Below, one piece after another: positions 9,549-16,192 of a stretch of DNA of 64,000 bases; positions within the stretch are counted from its first letter, which is position 1, and every line of letters starts with the position of its first letter. A model generated the notes under the pieces. It made no database searches, was not told where the DNA came from, and saw only the letters and a list, made by a program, of their open reading frames with translations. The translations under genes were made by a program, and so were the position numbers. Source of the stretch: an uncultured Prevotellaceae bacterium (GTDB lineage: Bacteria > Bacteroidota > Bacteroidia > Bacteroidales > Bacteroidaceae); the NCBI GenBank assembly GCA_900316355.1, contig ONCQ01000005.1, forward strand, positions 1 to 64,000. The letters run 5' to 3'.

Positions 9549-10364
9549 ATGAAACGTCCCCTTTGGCTACAAAAAGAATACCTCCGCTCGGTCATCTTCG
9601 ATGATGACACACCCGCCGGGCGCCGCTTTGACATCGTGCTGACCATCGCCATCGCCGTCAGCCTCATCATCCTCTTCGTCGAGAGCATCCCCGTCCTACC
9701 CCTTTGGCTGAAGATCTCGCTCGGAGCCCTCGAGGCGCTGCTCACCGTCGTCTTCACCATCGAGTACCTCGCCCGCCTCTACTGCGCCGAGAGCCGCCGC
9801 AGCTATGCCCTCAGCGGATGGGGCATCATCGACCTGCTGGCCGTGCTGCCACCCTATCTCACCTACTTCCTCCCCGGGGCGCGCTACATGCTCATCCTGC
9901 GCAGCATCCGCTTCATCCGCATCTTCCGCATCTTCCGTCTCTTCTCCTTCCTCAACGAAGGCGAGATGCTGCTCAAGGCCATCAGCCGCAGCCTCCACAA
10001 GATTGCCGTCTATTTCCTCTTCGTCCTCGTCCTTGTCATCTGTCTCGGCACACTCATGTTCATCATCGAGAGCGGAGAACCCGACAGCGCCTTCAAGGAC
10101 ATCGGCACCAGCATCTACTGGGCCATCACCACCCTCAGCACCGTAGGCTACGGCGACATCACGCCCGTCACCACCGTCGGCCGCTTCCTCAGCAGCTTCA
10201 TCATGCTCTTGGGCTACACCCTCATCGCCGTCCCCGGCGGCATCGTCACCGCCAGCTTCATCGACACCACCAACGAACCCGTGCGCAACGGCCGCTGCCC
10301 CCGCTGCGATGCCAAAGTCCGCAAAGGCGACAAGTTCTGCTCGCAATGCGGCGAGAAGCTGTGA
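9549..10364 (+). CDS. Voltage-gated-type K+ channel with C-terminal zinc ribbon
   Basis: A 271-residue six-helix channel. S4-like helix carries regularly spaced Arg (RSIRFIRIFRIFRLF, about 117-131). The pore contains the K+ selectivity filter TVGYGD (about 198-203). After S6 the protein ends with a short zinc ribbon, CPRC...CSQC (about 250-268), which is not part of the standard ion_trans fold. It is the last gene of the presumed three-gene operon. Confidence 0.9.
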   Translation: MKRPLWLQKEYLRSVIFDDDTPAGRRFDIVLTIAIAVSLIILFVESIPVLPLWLKISLGALEALLTVVFTIEYLARLYCAESRRSYALSGWGIIDLLAVLPPYLTYFLPGARYMLILRSIRFIRIFRIFRLFSFLNEGEMLLKAISRSLHKIAVYFLFVLVLVICLGTLMFIIESGEPDSAFKDIGTSIYWAITTLSTVGYGDITPVTTVGRFLSSFIMLLGYTLIAVPGGIVTASFIDTTNEPVRNGRCPRCDAKVRKGDKFCSQCGEKL

Positions 10365-10429
10365 GACATGGTCGTATCGAGGAGCAAATGACTATATGGA
10401 ATAAACCGCTCACCATCCTCTCCCCCCTA

Positions 10430-10466
10430 CTTTTTGCTTATTTAACGGGGATCTTGAACGGGATAT
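10430..10466. repeat. Dispersed 37-nt repeat, copy 1
   Basis: A 37-nt element beginning CTTTTTGCTTATTTAAC and ending TTGAACGGGATAT. It matches 13520-13556 at 33 of 37 positions by eye. This copy contains the -33 element of the downstream antitoxin promoter. Confidence 0.6.
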
Positions 10467-10487
10467 AAAAGAAATGTTGTATTTTTG
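10454..10487 (+). promoter_or_regulatory. Promoter of first antitoxin
   Basis: TTGA (10454-10457), 22 nt spacer, TATTTTTG (10480-10487), followed by the initial transcribed sequence GCACACGGAAACA. The same sequence follows the second antitoxin promoter. Confidence 0.6.
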
Positions 10488-10516
10488 CACACGGAAACAA
10501 GAAAGAATGTAGAGAT

Positions 10517-10771
10517 ATGGCAACTTATGCAATTACATTGAACGAGCGCAGCGCCAAGGGAAAGGCTCTGATAGAATACTTACAGGCGCTGGGGGTGCTC
10601 GTTTCCAAAATCACGCCCCAAACCGCCACCAAGACTCGCATCTATGACCCTGAAACAGGTGAGTACATGAACGACAAAGCCGTAAGGGACATTGAGCAAG
10701 CTCTCGATGACGCGAAACACGGCAGGGTGACGACCTCTGTCGATGAGTTTTTCAAGGAAATGGGACTGTAG
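10517..10771 (+). CDS. Antitoxin of a decayed YafQ-type module
   Basis: An 84-residue protein resembling the antitoxin at 10869-11144: both begin MAT, have a basic Thr/Ala/Lys stretch in the middle (TPQTATKT versus RPTAATKA) and end with a D...A.DD.KHGRV segment plus an acidic tail. The C-terminal half of such antitoxins wraps the toxin active site. Its partner toxin is reduced to a remnant directly downstream, so it is now probably an orphan that could cross-neutralise the second toxin or regulate its promoter. Confidence 0.7.
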   Translation: MATYAITLNERSAKGKALIEYLQALGVLVSKITPQTATKTRIYDPETGEYMNDKAVRDIEQALDDAKHGRVTTSVDEFFKEMGL

Positions 10772-10774
10772 ATG

Positions 10775-10855
10775 ATGGCGTACACTATTAAAATCTCTAA
10801 TCGTTTCAAAAAGCAATTCCGCCTCTGTTGTAACTTTGCACACGGAAACAGATAA
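10775..10855 (+). pseudogene. Truncated YafQ-type toxin remnant
   Basis: Starting 3 nt after the orphan antitoxin stop, the frame ATG...TAA encodes 26 residues. The first ~17 (MAYTIKISNRFKKQFRL) align with the start of the intact toxin downstream (MYSIDYTNRFKKDLKR). After that the frame runs into the promoter of the second module and stops. No toxin catalytic residues remain. The simplest reading is that a tandem duplication or deletion replaced the rest of the toxin. Confidence 0.7.
10831..10838 (+). promoter_or_regulatory. Promoter (-7) of second toxin-antitoxin module
   Basis: TAACTTTG followed by the initial sequence GCACACGGAAACA, shared with the first module's promoter. No good -33 element is visible at the expected distance. 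Confidence 0.5.
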
Positions 10856-10868
10856 AACGCAATATTAT

Positions 10869-11144
10869 ATGGCTACAATAGTTTTACAAGTCCCCGATGA
10901 AAGCCTTGTTTCTAAAGTGAAGCAGGCTTGCAAGATGCTCATGGGCGTGGCATCAGTGAAGGTGCAGCGACCCACTGCCGCCACCAAGGCAAAAGATTAC
11001 GACATCACAAAAACGGCCGGTTATCGCGAAGCGATGGATGACGTAAAGCATGGCCGTGTGTATCATGCCGACAGCGTGGACAATATGTTTGAACAGATAC
11101 TTGGTGAGGAGGCTTTCAGCAAGATTCGCAGCAGCCATGTATAG
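10869..11144 (+). CDS. Antitoxin of YafQ-type module
   Basis: A 91-residue antitoxin. The ATG at 10869 is chosen because it aligns with the start of the paralogue (both MAT) and lies a normal distance after the promoter; an upstream ATG at 10836 would start inside the promoter. The C-terminal part (YREAMDDVKHGRVYHADSVD) matches the paralogue. It overlaps the toxin start by 8 nt, which is usual for translationally coupled toxin-antitoxin pairs. The protein probably represses its own promoter, as is common for this class. Confidence 0.75.
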   Translation: MATIVLQVPDESLVSKVKQACKMLMGVASVKVQRPTAATKAKDYDITKTAGYREAMDDVKHGRVYHADSVDNMFEQILGEEAFSKIRSSHV

Positions 11145-11409
11145 TATTGACTACACCAACCGCTTCAAGAAAGATTTGAAGCGCTGCCAGAAGCGAGGTC
11201 TTGACTTGCAGTTGATACTCGATGCGATTGCTCTACTTAGGACTACCGGCACGCTACCCATCAAGTATCGTCCCCATAAACTTTCGGGGCAATTTAATGG
11301 TTGCTGGGAGTGCCACATCGAACCAGATTGGTTGATGACGTGGCAACAAAATGACACAGAACTGACACTGCTTTTCCTGCAGACCGGCACACACTCAGAC
11401 TTATTCTGA
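11137..11409 (+). CDS. YafQ/RelE-superfamily mRNA interferase toxin
   Basis: A 90-residue endoribonuclease of the YafQ branch, predicted to cut mRNA on the ribosome. The start at 11137 (MYSIDYTNRFKK) is chosen over an upstream ATG at 11050 by alignment to YafQ. The key YafQ segments are present: YRPHKLSG, CHIEPDWLM and the C-terminal TGTHSDLF, which include the His and Asp residues used in catalysis and the terminal Phe. It appears intact. Confidence 0.88.
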   Translation: MYSIDYTNRFKKDLKRCQKRGLDLQLILDAIALLRTTGTLPIKYRPHKLSGQFNGCWECHIEPDWLMTWQQNDTELTLLFLQTGTHSDLF

Positions 11410-11610
11410 ATAGCCATGTCGCAGGAGCGGCTGAGAGGGGCTTCGGATTACTGCACATCGGCAATCTGCGTTCAGTCCTCTCTCTCTTACAAACAAACAG
11501 ACGAAAAAAGATTCGGGAGGACGCACTGGTGATTCAGCGGCGGCCTCCCGAAGTGTCTTCCCTGATTATAAGTAAAATACTAAGCATTCCTTATGAATCC
11601 ACTTATGCTA
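11410..11610. other. Intergenic stretch containing a leftward terminator
   Basis: No gene is seen. The only structure is the hairpin at 11512-11552, listed separately. Composition becomes AT-rich towards 11580. Confidence 0.5.
11504..11552 (-). terminator. Leftward intrinsic terminator
   Basis: Inverted repeat TTCGGGAGG (11512-11520) and CCTCCCGAA (11544-11552) with a 23-nt loop. On the minus strand the 3' arm is followed by a run of six T (A-run 11504-11509). It probably ends the transcript of the serine protease gene that lies about 300 nt upstream in that direction, which would leave a long 3' tail antisense to the microprotein gene. Confidence 0.6.
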
Positions 11611-11641
11611 TTGCAATAATCAAAACAAAAAAGTAACTTTG
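11611..11641 (+). promoter_or_regulatory. Promoter of the 37-residue microprotein gene
   Basis: TTGC (11611-11614), 19 nt spacer, TAACTTTG (11634-11641), ending 47 nt before the ATG. Confidence 0.65.
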
Positions 11642-11688
11642 CAACACCGTTAATATTGACGGCAATCTCTAATAAAAAAGTAATAAAA

Positions 11689-11802
11689 ATGAAACTATTG
11701 GATTATGTCAATAGTATTCCATTCAACGGTCTCTCACATCTTTGGGTGAATGGTTACGAGTTCCATTGGAATGGTCACTTCTGGGAATACTTAGGATGGT
11801 AA
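11689..11802 (+). CDS. 37-residue aromatic-rich microprotein
   Basis: A small free-standing frame with its own consensus promoter and a hairpin behind it. The peptide begins MKLLDYVNSIPFNGL and ends HWNGHFWEYLGW. Four Trp, three Phe, two Tyr and three His occur in 37 residues, with an N-G spacing repeat (NGL, NGY, NGH). It has no signal peptide or membrane helix. It cannot be a leader peptide for a downstream operon, since the next gene is convergent. I do not recognise it. Being a chance ORF is possible, but the promoter and hairpin on either side argue against that. Confidence 0.55.
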   Translation: MKLLDYVNSIPFNGLSHLWVNGYEFHWNGHFWEYLGW

Positions 11803-11808
11803 AGTAAA

Positions 11809-11843
11809 GCGAGAAGATTTGAGTCAAATTCAGGTCTTCTCGC
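11809..11843. terminator. Hairpin between convergent genes
   Basis: GCGAGAAGA (11809-11817) pairs with TCTTCTCGC (11835-11843). It lies between the stop of the microprotein and the stop of the convergent protease. There is no strong T-run on either side, so termination efficiency is uncertain. Confidence 0.5.
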
Positions 11844-11856
11844 ATTCTATGTGTAA

Positions 11857-13041
11857 TTAATCGTCATTTACGATAATAATGCAAACTGCTTTGCTTGCTA
11901 ACTCTACTTGCTTGGGTAACGTTTTTCCCGCTAACAGATTAGTTTGCGGCATCGTAATAGTCGTCGGCAACAACTCTACAAGATTTCTAATGTAGCTTGC
12001 TTTAATAGCATAGCCTGCATTATCTGCTTCACGATGCTTGGCACATACGATGCCAATAATGTTTCCGTTCTTGTCAAAAAGAGGCCCTCCGCTATTACCT
12101 GGCTGTACGGGAGCTGACATCTGATATTCTGCAATATTACCTTCAAAGCCTGTCTTGGAACTGATAATTCCATTGGTCAGTTTGATGTCCATACCCATCG
12201 TTGAAATAAGTGGATAACCCAATACGAAGCAATCCTCACCAACGCTTGAAGTAGTGTATTTGAATGTATAGGGAATATTTGCCAATGGCTTGAACGAAGT
12301 ATCTGTGATTTTCAGAATCGCCAAATCATTTTGCTTATCAGAGATCTCGACGCTTGCTGTATATGTGGTTTTGTAATCATCGTTGACACCCGATACTTTG
12401 ATTGTTTGTGCTTTTTCAATGACGTGATAATTGGTGATAATATGACCATCTTTACTCAAAAAGAAACCTGAGCCAGACCAAGTCATCGACTGTGTTTTCT
12501 CTGTAGTAACAGGTAATATCTGAGGATACACCTTAATGTATGATTCGTTCTTTTGTCCCGTGATGTTGCCATAATCCGCATCCAATGTAGGTATTTTGGA
12601 AATAAGTGAGGCTCCTTGTTGAACTGAGATACATGGAAATTCTTCAATATTATAATCTCTATCGTGACCATGCCATGATGCCCTGTATAAGAAATATGTA
12701 CTTTCATAAATACCCTGAGAACTCCCGTGCTTTAAGAAAAATCTAATATCTCCTATTTCGTCAACAGTTTGGCTGGGAACATGAATAAGAATAGCTCTAT
12801 ATTTATTAAGGTCTCTCGTATAACCGTTATAATCCTTTTCTATACTGTATTTATAACCATCTTCTCCAATCCATATTCCCTCAATAAGGTCTAGCTGGAC
12901 TGCGTTATCAAAATACTGACGTGCTTGTTGTTCAGTATAGTTTTTAACGTAATATATATGTTCCCCTTTAATTGTTTTCTGCGCACAAGAAACAATCGGA
13001 CTGATTAGGAATATTACTATTAGAAGGATTTTGTAATTCAT
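11857..13041 (-). CDS. Trypsin-like serine protease, probable lipoprotein
   Basis: A 394-residue exported protease. The N-terminus is a signal peptide ending in the lipobox-like SPIVSC (Cys 19). An uncharacterised ~150-residue domain is followed by an S1C/HtrA-like protease domain with all three catalytic segments: TNYHVI (His), NDLAILKI (Asp) and PGNSGGPLF (Ser). No PDZ domain is present. The gene is clearly AT-richer than most of the window, suggesting acquisition. A 15-bp palindrome (GCATAACGATTATGC, 13060-13074) lies just upstream of its start and could be an operator. Confidence 0.85.
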   Translation of the reverse strand: MNYKILLIVIFLISPIVSCAQKTIKGEHIYYVKNYTEQQARQYFDNAVQLDLIEGIWIGEDGYKYSIEKDYNGYTRDLNKYRAILIHVPSQTVDEIGDIRFFLKHGSSQGIYESTYFLYRASWHGHDRDYNIEEFPCISVQQGASLISKIPTLDADYGNITGQKNESYIKVYPQILPVTTEKTQSMTWSGSGFFLSKDGHIITNYHVIEKAQTIKVSGVNDDYKTTYTASVEISDKQNDLAILKITDTSFKPLANIPYTFKYTTSSVGEDCFVLGYPLISTMGMDIKLTNGIISSKTGFEGNIAEYQMSAPVQPGNSGGPLFDKNGNIIGIVCAKHREADNAGYAIKASYIRNLVELLPTTITMPQTNLLAGKTLPKQVELASKAVCIIIVNDD

Positions 13042-13660
13042 GAATATCTTATTTTAGCTGCATAACGATTATGCAAATTTTGATACAAGAGGCGCAGACT
13101 TTCGCCATACGCCGCACGGTTCACCACAAACCACATAGAAATATGGGATATCTGCGCCCTATATGGGGTAGCCCCAATAATCTATGTTTGCTCGTAGCAA
13201 GTACGGTGGTGATTGTGCGGCTATCGAGCTTTATGTCTTGGAAAAGGGCACTTTGGCCTCAAATCCGCTGCGAAAGTACTGAAATTCGCGTAGAAATCTA
13301 CCAAGATGGGATTAAAAAGCTTTAAAAAGGGCAATAATCTCCATTTTTCTGGTTCCGAAGCTCGCGTCTGAGGATTATTTACTACTTTTTGAGTCGAAAA
13401 ATGTTGTCGAAGGGCCAGGAATGGCAGGGGGATCATAATTGTAGAAACGCCAGACCTCAAAGCCCTCTACCTCGTGATTGGCGAAGCCCCCGTGAAGACC
13501 TCACCATACTATTCCAGCGCTTTTTGGTTATTTAACAGGGAATTTGAACGGGATATGATGCAATATGAAAATTTCCAGTTGACATGAGAAACGGAGAAAC
13601 AAAATATAGTATAATACATCATAAAAGGTAGAAGTTGTGCAGAAAAACCATACATTGATG
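13042..13660. other. Long AT-rich intergenic region
   Basis: No convincing gene. It contains the palindrome at 13060-13074 and the dispersed repeat at 13520-13556. An open frame at about 13440-13587 lacks a start codon and matches nothing I recognise; part of it is the dispersed repeat. Confidence 0.5.
13520..13556. repeat. Dispersed 37-nt repeat, copy 2
   Basis: Matches 10430-10466 at 33 of 37 positions by eye (CTTTTTGGTTATTTAAC ... TTGAACGGGATAT). Similarity extends weakly upstream over a shared CTCACCAT. Confidence 0.6.
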
Positions 13661-13728
13661 ATTGAATTGTCGTGACCGTTCAATTGAATGGTCACGATAG
13701 TTCAATTGAATCGTCATGACAATTCAAT
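13661..13728. repeat. 68-bp nested palindrome upstream of HU-like gene
   Basis: The outer arms are ATTGAATTGTCGTGAC (13661-13676) and GTCATGACAATTCAAT (13713-13728). Two inner TTCAATTGAA palindromes lie at 13679-13688 and 13701-13710. About 28 of 34 positions pair across the dyad. It ends 31 bp before the -33 element of the next gene, so it is well placed as a regulator binding site or as a cruciform. Confidence 0.75.
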
Positions 13729-13758
13729 GTTAAAACTATGCTTTTTCGGGTAAAAGGC

Positions 13759-13789
13759 TTGGGATTTTGAAAAATAATGCCTATCTTTG
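13759..13789 (+). promoter_or_regulatory. Promoter of HU-like gene
   Basis: TTGG (13759-13762), 19 nt spacer, TATCTTTG (13782-13789). Confidence 0.65.
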
Positions 13790-13836
13790 CAGCACATTAC
13801 AGTAAGGAACAAGAGCGTAAACAATAATAGGCATAC

Positions 13837-14631
13837 ATGATGGAAATCAGATTTACAATCGCTAAGCGCGGGCTTCTAGCTAGCGAAGAAGCAGCACTAA
13901 AGGAAGCGGCTGAAAAGAAAGCCGCATTAAAGGAAACTTCTGAAAAGGGAACAGCTGAAAAGAAGGCGGCTGACAAGGATGCGGCTGAAAATAATGAGGC
14001 AGACAATAATGAGGCAGACAATAATGAGGCACCTTCGAACGAAGGTGCGGTGGTTGACGAACGGTGGTTGCGCAGCCTGCGACCGCAGGTGGAGCATCGC
14101 AGCATAGTGGACGTGGTGGATTTCCAGAGCAGTGAATTCCGACTGTCGTCAACATTGTCCAGAGGTGAATTGACTTCAGCACTAAGTGTCATACAGGAGG
14201 TGATGGTGCATGAGCTGGAGAAAGGCAATGCCGTCACCCTACCATATATTGGCACCTTCCGTCTTTCGTTGAAGGGAGGCATCGAAGTGAAGAATGGCTA
14301 TTACCACGGTCGCGATGTTCGGGTAGATGACTTGCTCTTCCGCCCCAATAGCGAGCTATTAGGCAAGGTTCGCAGCATAAAGGTTAATCAAGTGCCCTAC
14401 GGCCAAGCCTTTCACATTGAGGATGATGATATGGAAGAACGCCTGACGGCCCTCTTTGCCCAACAGAGCACCATCACCCACATGGATGTCTCCTATGCCT
14501 TCGGTCAGACGCTTACCCGCAGTCGCATCTCTGCCCTCCTCCGCCGCCTCGTCGGCGAAGGTCGCCTCATCCAAGAGGGACGTGGCGCACAGACACGCTA
14601 CCGCGCTGCGCCAGGACAGTTCGGAAAATGA
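13837..14631 (+). CDS. HU-like DNA-binding protein with repeat-containing N-terminus and winged-helix-like C-terminus
   Basis: A 264-residue protein with three parts. Residues 8-70 are a low-complexity Ala/Glu/Lys/Asn stretch built from AAEKKAA-like units and three NNEA(D) units. Residues ~75-180 look like the HU-HIG domain of Bacteroidetes (SRGELTSALSVIQEVMVHEL then a beta-rich segment with PYIGTFRLSLKGG). The C-terminal ~75 residues (VSYAFGQTLTRSRISALLRRL) look like a winged helix. A chromosomal architectural or regulatory role is likely. ATG ATG start; the second is equally possible. Confidence 0.75.
   Translation: MMEIRFTIAKRGLLASEEAALKEAAEKKAALKETSEKGTAEKKAADKDAAENNEADNNEADNNEAPSNEGAVVDERWLRSLRPQVEHRSIVDVVDFQSSEFRLSSTLSRGELTSALSVIQEVMVHELEKGNAVTLPYIGTFRLSLKGGIEVKNGYYHGRDVRVDDLLFRPNSELLGKVRSIKVNQVPYGQAFHIEDDDMEERLTALFAQQSTITHMDVSYAFGQTLTRSRISALLRRLVGEGRLIQEGRGAQTRYRAAPGQFGK
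13990..14034 (+). repeat. 15-bp in-frame tandem repeat
   Basis: AATAATGAGGCAGAC is repeated 2.8 times in the HU-like gene, encoding NNEAD. Copies are nearly identical in DNA, suggesting recent slippage. Copy-number change would keep the frame. Confidence 0.85.
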
Positions 14632-14705
14632 TGGAGCCCATGCCCGGCGAAAGATAAAATGAAAGCAAAGAATATCTTGAACGGGAACTTGTTAAATATA
14701 GAGCC

Positions 14706-15896
14706 TTATGAAAACAGCTCTTCAATTCGCATTCTGAAGAACACATCGAATGGGATGCCATCCGTTCCGATGACAATAGCTCGTTTGGGATGGAAATGCT
14801 CGGAAAAAGCAGGTAACCCGCTATTCATGCCTCTTCGACCACTTTTCACTTCCAGAGCTACGACTTCTCCTTGCCGTAAAATGACGTAATCCACTTCGTC
14901 ATCGCGTTCCCGCCAATAATAGACTTTATAACCTTCTTCCTCTTCACTCCCTAACACATAGGCTCCGACAGCAGACTCCACCCAGCGCCCCCATATCTGT
15001 GGGTCAATCCGATCTTTATCGAATGATGTCCCTTTGTATGCTGTTAACAGCGCATTGTTATAGACCTGAAATTTGGGAACTGATCGGTAGCGGCGAGCTT
15101 CATCATTCGCATACTTCTGTAGGCCGGCTAACAGATTACACTCCTTCAGTATGTCAAGATAGGATGAGAGTGTGGTTACATTGCCAGCATCCTGCAACTG
15201 TCCTACAGCTTTGGTCAATGACAGCAATTCTGCGGAGTAGCTACAGCCGAGGTCAAACAGCTGTTTCATCAAAGCTGGTTTGTAGATATTGGAAGTCAAT
15301 ATGACATCTTTCTCGATAGCAGGAGCCACCAAGGATTCTTTGACGTATTTTTTCCAGCGTCGCATATCGCCCAGGAGGCTTGCGGTGCCTGGAAAGCCTC
15401 CATAATAAATCCAATCGTCAAGTGTCCATCCAAAAGCATCCGACATTTCCTGCCACGTCCAATGTCCCAAGCGAATGAGCTCAAAGCGACCTGCAAGTGA
15501 TTCCTTTAGCCCGTCTCGAAGCATCAGCCTGGATGAACCGAGCAAAAAGAGCTTGAGCTGTCGATGACTTCTGGTGTCATTATCCCACTCGCGTTTGACA
15601 ATCTCACTCCATCGCTTAATTTTTTGTATCTCATCGATAACCAGCACTGCTTCCGCTTGATGTCCCGAGTCCATCTGGAGCCTGGTAGCCTCCCAAATAC
15701 GGCGTATCCAGTCTGTATCGTCTTCATCAACACCATCGGCATTAAATAGATAATGTGGTAATGTGCATTCTGCTAACACTTGGTCCATCAGTGTTGACTT
15801 CCCAACTTGTCGAGGACCAGCCAGAACTTGTATGAAGTGCCGGGGTTCGTTCATACGTCCCAGGACTTCGGTGAATTGAAGCCGCTTAAATTTCAT
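14706..15896 (-). CDS. AAA+ ATPase, AAA_14/DUF4143 family
   Basis: A 396-residue protein of a large family of unclear function. The N-terminal ATPase has Walker A GPRQVGKST (about residues 28-36), Walker B VLVIDEIQKI (about 85-95) and sensor-like LLGSSRLML. The C-terminal DUF4143 half ends with an endonuclease-like segment (DEVDYVILRQGEVVALEVKSG) that has the D...ExK pattern of PD-(D/E)XK nucleases. The gene stands alone and has its own promoter and three 22-bp repeats in its leader. Base composition is lower in GC than that of its neighbours. Confidence 0.88.
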   Translation of the reverse strand: MKFKRLQFTEVLGRMNEPRHFIQVLAGPRQVGKSTLMDQVLAECTLPHYLFNADGVDEDDTDWIRRIWEATRLQMDSGHQAEAVLVIDEIQKIKRWSEIVKREWDNDTRSHRQLKLFLLGSSRLMLRDGLKESLAGRFELIRLGHWTWQEMSDAFGWTLDDWIYYGGFPGTASLLGDMRRWKKYVKESLVAPAIEKDVILTSNIYKPALMKQLFDLGCSYSAELLSLTKAVGQLQDAGNVTTLSSYLDILKECNLLAGLQKYANDEARRYRSVPKFQVYNNALLTAYKGTSFDKDRIDPQIWGRWVESAVGAYVLGSEEEEGYKVYYWRERDDEVDYVILRQGEVVALEVKSGRRGMNSGLPAFSEHFHPKRAIVIGTDGIPFDVFFRMRIEELFS

Positions 15897-15915
15897 AATG
15901 TTTATAAGTCGATAA

Positions 15916-15974
15916 CGAAATGTTCAAAAGTTTATTACGAAATGTTCAAAAGTCATTGACAAAATGTTCAAATC
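15916..15974. repeat. Three 22-bp direct repeats in the leader of the ATPase gene
   Basis: CGAAATGTTCAAAAGT at 15916 and 15938 and CAAAATGTTCAAATC at 15960 are spaced exactly 22 bp (two helical turns). They lie between the minus-strand -7 element (15982-15989) and the start codon (15896), hence in the 5' leader. They may be operator sites for a cooperative repressor or RNA-level control elements. Confidence 0.8.
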
Positions 15975-15981
15975 TCCGCTG

Positions 15982-16013
15982 CAAAGGTATGATATATCTA
16001 TAGAATACGCAAA
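15982..16013 (-). promoter_or_regulatory. Promoter of DUF4143 ATPase gene
   Basis: On the minus strand TTTG (16010-16013), 20 nt spacer, TACCTTTG (15982-15989). Confidence 0.65.
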
Positions 16014-16111
16014 TGTTTAGTGAACTTTTGATGTGTTTTGATGTGTATAAACATCAAAATTGACAAGAAAGCGAGTTTGGTTGTCTATATATGAGAGAAT
16101 AAATACAAAGG

Positions 16112-16142
16112 AAGCGGCGCATCCGTTGTGGGTGCGCCGCTT
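16112..16142 (-). terminator. Terminator of PFOR gene
   Basis: A 13-bp stem AAGCGGCGCATCC (16112-16124) / GGGTGCGCCGCTT (16130-16142) with a 5-nt loop, 51 nt after the PFOR stop. The following minus-strand sequence is only moderately T-rich. A second hairpin (GTCAGGAG/CTCCTGAC) lies between it and the stop. Confidence 0.65.
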
Positions 16143-16192
16143 GCGTTGTTAGGAAAGTGTGTCAGGAGCGGAACTCCTGACCACTCGTTGTC

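Noticed and set aside
13440..13587. Open frame encoding a 49-residue sequence before the HU-like gene
   Set aside because: It has no start codon, overlaps the dispersed repeat and matches no family I recognise.
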